The position numbers were made by a program, and so were the translations under genes. 36,370 nt of DNA from a virus, in IMG/VR virus record IMGVR_UViG_3300044846_000201, positions 1 through 36,370 of that record; one strand, 5' to 3'. Under the pieces are notes generated by a model that saw only the letters and a program-made list of their open reading frames with translations, was not told where the DNA came from and did not search any database. Positions 7,093 through 12,776 of the stretch are shown piece after piece (the first letter of the stretch is position 1; every line of letters begins with the position of its first letter).

Positions 7093-7313
7093 TGCATCTT
7101 CTCCTGAATGTCCGAGGGGTCAACCACCATCATCTGCTGGAAATAGATGGCAAACGATGCCCGGGTGTCATTACCAAAAGGCATGGCGTTGACGCGCTTC
7201 ATTGCTTCTTCCATTGCGCTGTTCCAGCCCGAGACAAACACGAATCGGGCAGCGTCTTGGGGGTTCAGGCCCATGTCGCCATAGAGGCGGTCATAGTGTT
7301 CAAGTGCGTTCAT
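7089..7313 (-). CDS. Hypothetical protein, 74 residues
   Basis: The start at 7313 (MNALEHYDRLYGDMG) has AAGGA eight bases upstream. The sequence has an N-terminal amphipathic helix, a Phe/Val-rich middle (AARFVFVSGWNSAMEEAMKR) and an acidic end (DPSDIQEKMQ). No signal peptide, membrane segment or known motif is visible. Its four-base overlap with glutaredoxin suggests co-translation. Function unknown. Confidence 0.65.
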   Translation of the reverse strand: MNALEHYDRLYGDMGLNPQDAARFVFVSGWNSAMEEAMKRVNAMPFGNDTRASFAIYFQQMMVVDPSDIQEKMQ

Positions 7314-7324
7314 TGTTGAGTCCT

Positions 7325-7711
7325 TCAAACGGGATTTTTCGACATGACCGAATTGTCAATCGAATCGGTTGAGCCGGTGGAATCGGATTTTTCGACATGA
7401 CCGATTTCTCCAGCCAAATTCTTCACCCGGCCACGCTTGCGCGGGGGTGTCGTGCTCACGGGTGGCAAAAAAGAACCATGCAGCGCGGGGGCCAGTGCTT
7501 CGACCAGTCCCAACACGTCAAGCAACCGGGCCACGGCTGCACCCGGTTCACGTTCACCGGTGCACCATTTGCGAACGGTGAACACGGGGACACCGAAATA
7601 ATCAGCGGCCCGGGGTTCGTCAAGGTTCAGGCGGTCCACGGTTTGCCGGACCCGTTCGGCCACGGTACCGGGGGCCGGGGTTTTGGGTTGTTTTAGGGGG
7701 GTTTCGTTCAT
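7325..7711 (-). CDS. XRE-type helix-turn-helix transcriptional regulator
   Basis: 128 residues from the ATG at 7711; a TTG at 7741 would start in the terminator tail and is rejected. Residues ~17-70 form a Cro/XRE-like HTH: ERVRQTVDRLNL, then AADYFGVPVFTVRKWCTGEREP, with the recognition helix near FTVRKWCTG. The C-terminal ~50 residues are basic then Ser/Thr/Asp-rich and look disordered (PPRKRGRVKNLAG). It is the only XRE regulator in the genome and lies in the operon driven by the operator-bearing promoter at 9639-9667, behind an attenuator. It is therefore a good candidate for an autoregulating repressor. Its ribosome site is weak, which fits low expression. Confidence 0.75.
   Translation of the reverse strand: MNETPLKQPKTPAPGTVAERVRQTVDRLNLDEPRAADYFGVPVFTVRKWCTGEREPGAAVARLLDVLGLVEALAPALHGSFLPPVSTTPPRKRGRVKNLAGEIGHVEKSDSTGSTDSIDNSVMSKNPV
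7332..7404 (-). repeat. 20-bp direct repeat in the 3' end of the XRE regulator gene
   Basis: GGATTTTTCGACATGACCGA occurs at 7332-7351 and again at 7385-7404, exactly 53 bases apart. Because 53 is not a multiple of three, the copies are read in different frames: on the minus strand one gives GHVEKSD and the other SVMSKNPV. It looks like a recent duplication that extended or replaced the C-terminus of the regulator. Confidence 0.85.
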
Positions 7712-7738
7712 GGCTGGGGGTGTCCTATGGGTTAGGGT

Positions 7739-7770
7739 CAAAAAATGCCCCTAGGATTGATCCTAGGGGC
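7739..7770 (-). terminator. Leftward terminator/attenuator upstream of the XRE regulator
   Basis: GCCCCTAGGA (7747-7756), loop TTGA and TCCTAGGGGC (7761-7770) form a perfect 10-bp stem. Read leftward it is followed by ATTTTTTG, a good U-run. It stands between the 24-residue membrane gene and the regulator, and I see no promoter between it and the regulator, so the regulator, 74-residue protein, glutaredoxin and microproteins depend on read-through. Confidence 0.85.
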
Positions 7771-7793
7771 TGGGGGTTCAAGGGTTCGCGTGG

Positions 7794-7868
7794 TTACAGG
7801 TCGAGAAAGTCAGAGACTAGCGGGACCAACACGACACCGGCAAGGGCGATTAAAAGGGCGGTTATCAC
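7794..7868 (-). CDS. 24-residue single-membrane-segment microprotein
   Basis: A GTG at 7868 overlaps the stop of the upstream gene as GTGA. The peptide, starting MITALLIALAGVVLVPLVSD and ending FLDL, is almost entirely one hydrophobic segment. The translational coupling and coherent membrane helix suggest a real gene, possibly a small inner-membrane regulator or toxin-like peptide. It ends just before the attenuator at 7770. Such short frames can arise by chance, hence modest confidence. Confidence 0.45.
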   Translation of the reverse strand: MITALLIALAGVVLVPLVSDFLDL

Positions 7869-8185
7869 TCAAACCCCTTCGTCAAGCAAATTTGATCCAC
7901 GCCATTTTGAAACACGGTATGGCGTTCATACTTAATCGAACCATCGGCGCTCAAAAAGTCCCGTTCGTCAACTTCCACGATGTCCGGGCCTTCGTCTAGG
8001 TCATAGTCAACGATGAAAAAACGAACGGGTAAGCGTTCCCACGCCTTCTCCAGTTCTTCGGCCAGTGCATCCCGTTCGGCTTCGAGTTCAGCGATGCGGG
8101 CGAACAGTTCAGCGGCCATCGTGAAGCCTTCGGCATATGCGATGCGTTCGGCTTCGGGGGCTTCAAGTCTTAAAAGGTCAATCAT
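7865..8185 (-). CDS. Hypothetical coiled-coil protein
   Basis: 106 residues. Residues ~10-50 are a charged alpha-helical/coiled-coil stretch (AELFARIAELEAERDALAEELEKAWERL). The C-terminal half is acidic with beta character (FIVDYDLDEGPDIVEVDERDF). The ribosome site is GAGAA. No known domain is recognised. It is one of five consecutive unknown genes in the leftward accessory operon. Confidence 0.65.
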   Translation of the reverse strand: MIDLLRLEAPEAERIAYAEGFTMAAELFARIAELEAERDALAEELEKAWERLPVRFFIVDYDLDEGPDIVEVDERDFLSADGSIKYERHTVFQNGVDQICLTKGFE

Positions 8186-8188
8186 TTT

Positions 8189-8461
8189 TCAATTCTCCAA
8201 ATTGACAGTGAAACGGTTTTCACCGTGGCCGATAAAAAGGGTGCCGATATTCGAGAAAATCCGGCAGTAGACGCGCCGCCACCGTCCATTAAATTTAACC
8301 ATGTGGGGCGTAGGGATGCGGGAACCGTACCCGGTAGCGGTGAACGAAAGCCCCCGTTCTTGCCACCACAGGGGCGCGGTTTTATGGTCCACCGCTACCG
8401 TGGCGAAACTATCGCGGGAACCGTCCGGGCGGGTGGCGTGGGTTTGAATGTAGGCGTTCAT
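8189..8461 (-). CDS. Conserved hypothetical protein (WRRVYCRIFSN type)
   Basis: 90 residues. The segment TGYGSRIPTPHMVKFNGRWRRVYCRIFSN, with a basic-aromatic core, is of a type I associate with small proteins on proteobacterial plasmids, integrative elements and phages. No function is known to me. The Trp/Arg-rich core could bind nucleic acid or a host protein. The start lies four bases after the upstream stop. Confidence 0.65.
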   Translation of the reverse strand: MNAYIQTHATRPDGSRDSFATVAVDHKTAPLWWQERGLSFTATGYGSRIPTPHMVKFNGRWRRVYCRIFSNIGTLFIGHGENRFTVNLEN

Positions 8462-8464
8462 GGT

Positions 8465-8845
8465 TTAGGCTTCCAGTGCTTGTTTGATGCGGACCACTTC
8501 GGCCCGGGCGGTGTCCAGTGCTTCGGCTTCGAGTTCTTGGGCGACTTCGGACAAATAGGCGTTTGATGTGTCGGAAAAGTTGCAGTCAATGCCCCACAGA
8601 CTCGCGGCATGGTCCGACAGTTCAACACCGTTACGGGACACGGACAACACCACGCCCACATAAAACCATTCGTCATCCCGCCACCGCTGCACGTCTTCGG
8701 CGTCATAACAATCGAAGTCCGTGGGCTTTGTGTCGGTGTCGTGCTGCAACCGGGCGACAAAATCAAACCCTTCGCGGGTCCACTCGATGCGGTCCCCTTC
8801 GCAGGCGTATTTGTCGAACTGGGGGAAAGTTGTTTCTGTGTTCAT
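8465..8845 (-). CDS. Hypothetical acidic protein, 126 residues
   Basis: The start at 8845 (MNTETTFPQFDKYACEGD) has GGAGAG upstream and sits four bases after the preceding stop; a longer frame to 8947 overlaps that gene too far. The protein is acidic, with a middle region RWRDDEWFYVGVVLSVSRNGVEL that looks beta-rich and a C-terminal helix (AEALDTARAEVVRIKQALEA). No signal peptide or known catalytic motif. Its net negative charge fits a DNA-mimic or protein-interaction role, but that is only a possibility. Confidence 0.65.
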   Translation of the reverse strand: MNTETTFPQFDKYACEGDRIEWTREGFDFVARLQHDTDTKPTDFDCYDAEDVQRWRDDEWFYVGVVLSVSRNGVELSDHAASLWGIDCNFSDTSNAYLSEVAQELEAEALDTARAEVVRIKQALEA

Positions 8846-8849
8846 GGTG

Positions 8850-9428
8850 TCACTCTCCAAAAAAGAAATTGGCGGCGTATTCGCACAGGGTGTCAGACGA
8901 AGCGCCGAACCACTGTGTCCACGGGGTGCCCCAGTCCTGATACTCAAGCCAAGCGCGGCAAGGTTCGCCCCGGTTCAGTTCGCCCACGATACGAACCGCA
9001 GGCCCACCGGTGCACAAAAGGATCATAAATTCGCCCGCTTCGAGTGTTTCGCCGGGGCTTGTCCAGTCGCTGCGCACTTGGACTTCAAGCGGGTCTTCTT
9101 GGATGTTGTCCCGGGCGGCGTCTTCGTCGGTGCAGTCGCCTGCGGCGTCTTCGAGTTCGGCCAGTTCTTCGGCGTTGTCGGTTTCCCACTGGGTCAGGGC
9201 TTCGCGGGCGCGTTCGAGTTCGGCCCACTGTTCACCCGCCCCGCCGTCTTCTTTGGCGGCGGTGTATTCGGCTTCGGCGTCCTTGACCGCTTCGGTCAGT
9301 TCTTCGCGTTCGTCCCGCAGTTCTTGCAGGCGGTCATAGTCGCAGGTCAAGGCGGCGAGCATTCGCACAATGGACGAATACTGCGCGGCGGCTTGTTCTT
9401 CGGCGTGGTTGTCGGTTTTGGTTGTCAT
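8850..9428 (-). CDS. Conserved hypothetical protein, coiled coil plus C-terminal domain
   Basis: 192 residues. Residues ~30-95 are a long acidic coiled coil (LRDEREELTEAVKDAEAEYTAA). The C-terminal ~70 residues form a compact domain with LLCTGGPAVRIVGELNRGEP and WLEYQDWGTPWTQW, a combination I associate with accessory proteins of plasmids and phages of proteobacteria. The function is unknown to me. AAGGA precedes the ATG at 9428. Confidence 0.7.
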   Translation of the reverse strand: MTTKTDNHAEEQAAAQYSSIVRMLAALTCDYDRLQELRDEREELTEAVKDAEAEYTAAKEDGGAGEQWAELERAREALTQWETDNAEELAELEDAAGDCTDEDAARDNIQEDPLEVQVRSDWTSPGETLEAGEFMILLCTGGPAVRIVGELNRGEPCRAWLEYQDWGTPWTQWFGASSDTLCEYAANFFFGE

Positions 9429-9454
9429 GGCTTCAAGTCCTTACAGGTTACGGG

Positions 9455-9598
9455 TTACAGGGAAAAGGCAAACACGGTCAAAAGGTACATGGCACCCAGT
9501 GCGAAGGCTGCACCCGCCCAAATCATCAGCGGGGAAGGTTCGCGGGTGTCCACGGGTTCAGGATACATCTCGATGTAGGTTAAGGCGTGGCGGTTCAT
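9455..9598 (-). CDS. 47-residue single-pass membrane protein, first gene of accessory operon
   Basis: The ATG at 9598 has AAGGA spaced nine bases upstream and lies about 34 bases from the predicted start site of the promoter at 9639-9667. The peptide has a polar N-terminus (MNRHALTYIEMYPEPVD) and then one membrane helix (PLMIWAGAAFALGAMYLLTV). As promoter-proximal gene it would be made first and strongly. Function unknown; superinfection exclusion or membrane modulation would be typical for such early membrane peptides. Confidence 0.65.
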   Translation of the reverse strand: MNRHALTYIEMYPEPVDTREPSPLMIWAGAAFALGAMYLLTVFAFSL

Positions 9599-9638
9599 GG
9601 TGTCGGTTCCTTACGGTTACGGGTTGTTAATGTGCTCA

Positions 9639-9667
9639 ATTCTAACCCATTGGGTCCACATTGTCAA
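9639..9667 (-). promoter_or_regulatory. Strong leftward sigma70 promoter containing an operator
   Basis: Read leftward: TTGACA (9667-9662), 17-base spacer, TAGAAT (9644-9639), nearly consensus. The spacer contains ACCCAATGGGT directly against the -10 box, so a protein bound there would block RNA polymerase. Predicted start is near 9632 and the first gene starts at 9598. Confidence 0.75.
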
Positions 9668-10110
9668 CAAATCAAAGAAGAAAAGTTTCTAGGGGCTTTC
9701 CCTAACCCACTGGGTAGGGTTCACGGTGTCACTTTGTACGTGGTGACAAATTGCCCTTTTATCTCAGGGGGTCGATTCTGGAGATTCTGGATTTCTAGTG
9801 CTTTTAAAAAGTACTCTGATTTTCGCCTTGCCTGCGCGAAAGGTGAAAGTGTCGCCACGGCCCCCAAATCGCATAACTTTGACCCATTGGGTGCCTACTT
9901 TCCCCAGATTTTGGGGAATTTCCCCGGCTTCTCGATTGAACCCCGGACCCACTGGGTGCCCGAGTTTCTCGCCCACTTTGCCCGCCCAAAGTACCCGGAC
10001 ACATGGACCCACTGGGTGCAAGTGGTGCGCGAATCTCCGCACCCACTGGGTGCCGGGTTGCTGGGGTGTCTGTGCTGGGTGCGTGGTTGCAGTGGTGCCC
10101 GGGAGTCGCT

Positions 10111-10132
10111 GGGGCGAGGGGAGGGGGTAGGG
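10111..10132 (+). other. G-quadruplex-forming motif
   Basis: Four G-runs of 4, 4, 5 and 3 separated by loops CGA, A and TA fit the canonical intramolecular G-quadruplex rule. It is on the plus strand, between the sixth and seventh repeat copies, about 140 bases before terS. Formation in the cell is not shown by sequence alone. Confidence 0.6.
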
Positions 10133-10164
10133 CCAGCGGGGTCGATGGCCCGGCTACGTAGGCA

Positions 10165-10190
10165 TCACAGAAACTGTGAAAAATTTTTCA
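10165..10190. other. Adjacent hairpin and 14-bp AT-rich palindrome
   Basis: TCACAG-AAA-CTGTGA (10165-10179) is followed by the overlapping perfect palindrome TGAAAAATTTTTCA (10177-10190). It lies directly upstream of the candidate rightward promoter. It could be an easily melted origin element, an UP-like element or a binding site for a bending protein. Confidence 0.55.
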
Positions 10191-10216
10191 AAAAGTAAAA
10201 ACCCAGTGGGTACACT
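10187..10216 (+). promoter_or_regulatory. Candidate rightward late promoter containing an operator
   Basis: TTCAAA (10187-10192), an 18-base spacer and TACACT (10211-10216). The spacer contains ACCCAGTGGGT (10201-10211), whose last base is the first of the -10 box. The layout mirrors the leftward promoter at 9639-9667. It would give a leader of about 50 bases before terS. Confidence 0.45.
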
Positions 10217-10274
10217 TACCCCGTAAATCCCGTGTTACACAAAACCATCCGCATGTGATAGCATCCGTACCACT

Positions 10275-10835
10275 ATGAAACAAGAGAACACCTCGTTCGT
10301 AGGCACGGCTGTCGCCAGTGAAAACCAACTGCCAAACTGGCTGACCGTGCCTGACCCAGAACCCCTCAGAACCTCGAAGGCTGCAAGGGCGTTGCTGCAT
10401 GTCGAATATGAGCAGATATTCGAGCGCATCGTGGAGGACATCTACCGTGGCCGGTCCCTGCAATCGCTGATTGAGGATGACCACCGGGCCATCTCGTATG
10501 AGGACTTCCTGCGCTGGGTCAAGCGGGATGCCACCCGCCACGAACGGTTCAAGGAAGCGCAGGAGATGCGCACTGAGTTCTTGGCCGGGGAGATTCTGGA
10601 AATTGCCGATGGGGTCGAGTCCATCGACGCCAACTCGAACGACACGGTGAACCGGGACAAGCTGCGCATCGACACGCGCAAGTGGCTCATGGGTGCGCAC
10701 AACAGGAAACGCTACGGCGAGACGAAACAAATTGAACTGGGTGGCACCATCTCCATCACTGAGGCGCTGGCGCAGGCCCAAGCCCGGGTGATCGAGGGTG
10801 AGGTGATTGACGTAACACCAAGGTTGGAGAACTGA
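10275..10835 (+). CDS. terS: Terminase small subunit
   Basis: 186 residues. The C-terminal part RIDTRKWLMGAHNRKRYGETKQIELGG is the hallmark of the Sf6/P22-type and related terminase small subunits, and the N-terminal half contains an HTH-like region (IVEDIYRGRSLQSLIEDD...ISYEDFLRWV) for recognising phage DNA. It should form a ring that selects the packaging site and stimulates TerL. The stop overlaps the terL ATG (TGATG). There is no good ribosome site before the ATG, so initiation may be weak. In P22-like phages the packaging site lies inside this gene. Confidence 0.88.
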   Translation: MKQENTSFVGTAVASENQLPNWLTVPDPEPLRTSKAARALLHVEYEQIFERIVEDIYRGRSLQSLIEDDHRAISYEDFLRWVKRDATRHERFKEAQEMRTEFLAGEILEIADGVESIDANSNDTVNRDKLRIDTRKWLMGAHNRKRYGETKQIELGGTISITEALAQAQARVIEGEVIDVTPRLEN

Positions 10836-12376
10836 TGCAGAAGCCCCGGTACAGCCCAGAAGACGAGCAGACCCTGATGAGCCAGCTTTGGAGTCCGTCT
10901 ATCAAGGACGACCCTGAGGCGTTTGTGCTCTTTGTGTTCCCTTGGGGGCAGAAGAACACACCCCTCGAACACTTCAAAGCCCCTCGTGCATGGCAGCGTA
11001 GGGCACTGCGCAGGATACGGGACTTCATCAAGGAGAACCGGGGCAAACTGAGCAACGACCAGTTGATCGACGCGCTGCGCAGGGCTGTGTCCTCTGGCCG
11101 GGGGGTGGGCAAGTCGGCCCTCGTGTCGTGGCTAATCTTGTGGATGCTGAGTACTCGGATAGGTAGTTCCGTCATCGTGTCGGCCAACAGCGAGAACCAG
11201 TTGCGCAAGGTGACGTGGGGTGAGTTGACCAAGTGGGTCACGATGGCGATCAACGCCCACTGGTGGGAACCCACGGCCACGAGCCTGAACCCGGCCAACT
11301 GGTTGACTGAACTGGTCGAGCGTGACCTGCGTAAAGGCACCCGGTACTGGGGTGCCGAGGGTAAGCTGTGGAGCGAGGAGAACCCAGACGCCTACGCCGG
11401 TGTGCACAACATGGACGGCATGATGGTGATCTTCGACGAGGCCAGCGGTATCCCGGACAGCATCTGGTCCGTGGCTGCGGGCTTCTTTACAGAGAACATC
11501 TTGGACCGGTACTGGTTCGCGTTCAGCAACGGACGGCGCAACACCGGGTACTTCTACGAGGCCGTGGACGGCAGCAAGCGGGAGTTCTGGGAGAGCGAGA
11601 AGATCGACGCCCGCACAGTCGAGGGCACCGACAAGACCATCTATCAGCAGATCATCAACGAGTACGGTGAGGACTCGGACGAGGCCCGGGTCGAGGTCTA
11701 TGGTGACTTCCCCAAGTCGGGCCAAGACCAGTTCATCGCACCACACCTTGTCGATGACGCCATGAAGCGGCAACTGCACAAAGACATGACCGCGCCCATC
11801 ATCGTGGGCGTAGACCCGGCCCGGGGCGGCATGGACAGCACCGTGATCGCCGTGCGCCAAGGGCGGGACATCGTGGCGATCAAGCGGTTCCGTGGTGACG
11901 ACACCATGACCACCGTGGGCCACGTCATCGACGCCATCGAGGAGTACCGGCCAGCACTGACCGTGATCGACGAGGGGGGTCTGGGGTACGGCATCCTTGA
12001 CAGATTGACCGAGCAGAAGTACAAAGTGCGCGGGGTCAACTTCGGCTGGAAGGCCAAGAACCCGACCATGTGGGGTAACAAGCGGGCTGAGATTTGGGGT
12101 GCGATGCGCGACTGGCTCAAGACCGCCAGCATCCCACAAGACAGGCTGCTCAAGTCCGACCTGATCGGCCCGATGAAGAAGCCCAACTCGGCAGGCACCA
12201 TCTTTTTGGAAGGCAAGAAGGAAATGAAAGCCCGTGGACAAGCATCGCCCGATGCGGCTGACGCCATCGCCGTGACCTTCGCGTACCCTGTGGCACATCG
12301 GGAGTACAATGACCGCACAATCACCCGGCGCAACGCTCAAAACGGTGCAGCCACAACTTCATGGATGGGAAGTTAA
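10835..12376 (+). CDS. terL: Terminase large subunit
   Basis: 513 residues, normal length. ATPase: Walker A GRGVGKS (88-94) and Walker B MMVIFDEAS (D201, E202). RNase H-like nuclease: GVDPARGGMDST (D327), VIDEGG (D379) and SPDAADA (D473/D476). It pumps DNA into the prohead and cuts the concatemer. Together with the circularly permuted contig it suggests headful packaging. A 50-residue basic gene follows two bases after its stop. Confidence 0.96.
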   Translation: MQKPRYSPEDEQTLMSQLWSPSIKDDPEAFVLFVFPWGQKNTPLEHFKAPRAWQRRALRRIRDFIKENRGKLSNDQLIDALRRAVSSGRGVGKSALVSWLILWMLSTRIGSSVIVSANSENQLRKVTWGELTKWVTMAINAHWWEPTATSLNPANWLTELVERDLRKGTRYWGAEGKLWSEENPDAYAGVHNMDGMMVIFDEASGIPDSIWSVAAGFFTENILDRYWFAFSNGRRNTGYFYEAVDGSKREFWESEKIDARTVEGTDKTIYQQIINEYGEDSDEARVEVYGDFPKSGQDQFIAPHLVDDAMKRQLHKDMTAPIIVGVDPARGGMDSTVIAVRQGRDIVAIKRFRGDDTMTTVGHVIDAIEEYRPALTVIDEGGLGYGILDRLTEQKYKVRGVNFGWKAKNPTMWGNKRAEIWGAMRDWLKTASIPQDRLLKSDLIGPMKKPNSAGTIFLEGKKEMKARGQASPDAADAIAVTFAYPVAHREYNDRTITRRNAQNGAATTSWMGS

Positions 12377-12378
12377 CT

Positions 12379-12531
12379 GTGCCACTTGTCAAATCACCCT
12401 CAAAAGAGGCGTTTCGCAAGAACGTCAAGGCTGAAGTAGCAGCCGGAAAACCCCAAAAACAAGCAGTTGCGATTGCCTATTCGGTCAAGCGTGAAGCTGC
12501 CAAAAAACCCACAATGAAGCCCAAAAAATGA
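12379..12531 (+). CDS. Small basic phage protein (50 residues)
   Basis: GTG start two bases after the terL stop; the stop overlaps the next ATG (ATGA). Sequence starts MPLVKSPSKEAFRKNVKAEV and contains KPQKQAVAIAYSVKR, a strongly conserved pattern of tiny phage proteins near terminase or portal. About a quarter of residues are Lys, so it may bind DNA or RNA. Function unknown. It is easily missed because of the GTG start and small size. Confidence 0.8.
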   Translation: MPLVKSPSKEAFRKNVKAEVAAGKPQKQAVAIAYSVKREAAKKPTMKPKK

Positions 12532-12776
12532 CCATTCAAGCCCTGCAAGACTGCCTGATCGTGCGCCCAGACATGGAAAAACACGAGCTTTTCATCCTTC
12601 TGAAGCAGAAACAAACAGGCACAGGTGTGGTAATCTCCGCTGGCCCTGACGCAAAAGACGTGAAAGTCGGCGACAAGGTGCTATTTGGTGATTCCATCGG
12701 TCAGGACTTAAAATGGGAAGGTGACAACCTTCTGGTCATGAGGGAATCACACACCCTCGGAGTATTCGACGCATGA
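12528..12776 (+). CDS. GroES-like co-chaperonin (Cpn10)
   Basis: 82 residues, slightly short for GroES (about 97). The N-terminal strand QALQDCLIVRPD, a mobile-loop-like segment with a hydrophobic patch (ELFILLKQKQTGTG, ~20-33), VVISAGPDAKDVKVGDKVLFGD and the closing NLLVMRESHTLGVFDA follow the Cpn10 fold in order. The family caps GroEL; in phages such proteins help fold the capsid protein. It lies between terL and portal and overlaps both neighbours by four bases, so it should be made with head proteins. The hydrophobic tripeptide that contacts GroEL seems kept (FIL in place of IVL). Confidence 0.85.
   Translation: MTIQALQDCLIVRPDMEKHELFILLKQKQTGTGVVISAGPDAKDVKVGDKVLFGDSIGQDLKWEGDNLLVMRESHTLGVFDA

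Larger units (their letters stand above)
9645..10211. repeat. Array of seven ACCCA(C/T)TGGGT near-palindromes (candidate operators)
   Basis: Copies at 9645-9655, 9705-9715, 9882-9892, 9947-9957, 10007-10017, 10041-10051 and 10201-10211; the last is in the opposite orientation (ACCCAGTGGGT). Two have T and five C/G at the central position. Four of seven are followed by GC on the plus strand. Start-to-start spacings are 60, 177, 65, 60, 34 and 160. I found no full copy elsewhere in the window; a one-off variant is at about 9184-9194 within a gene. The end copies fall in promoter spacers. Confidence 0.85.
9599..10274. promoter_or_regulatory. 676-bp gene-free control region between divergent operons
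   Basis: No convincing gene is present; the longest frames lack ribosome sites and read through the repeats. It holds a strong leftward promoter (9639-9667), a weaker rightward promoter (10187-10216), seven copies of ACCCA(C/T)TGGGT, a G-quadruplex motif (10111-10132), a short hairpin and a 14-bp AT palindrome (10165-10190). Leftward accessory genes and the rightward late operon diverge from it. It is also a possible replication origin because of its repeats and AT-rich end. Confidence 0.7.

Noticed and set aside
9587-10198. 203-codon rightward open frame across the control region
   Set aside because: No ribosome site, it overlaps the 47-residue gene and both promoters, and its translation simply reads the repeats (PLG, THWV). 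GC-rich DNA keeps frames open by chance.
9645-10211. CRISPR array
   Set aside because: Units are only 11 bp, near-palindromic and irregularly spaced; no cas genes; better explained as operators or iterons.
10235-10262. Second rightward promoter giving a leaderless terS mRNA (TTACAC-16-GATAGC)
   Set aside because: Poor -10 match and awkward spacing; the operator-bearing promoter at 10187-10216 is at least as good and gives a normal leader.
11132-12340. 402-codon minus-strand frame opposite terL
   Set aside because: Antisense of a conserved terminase; composition typical of shadow frames.
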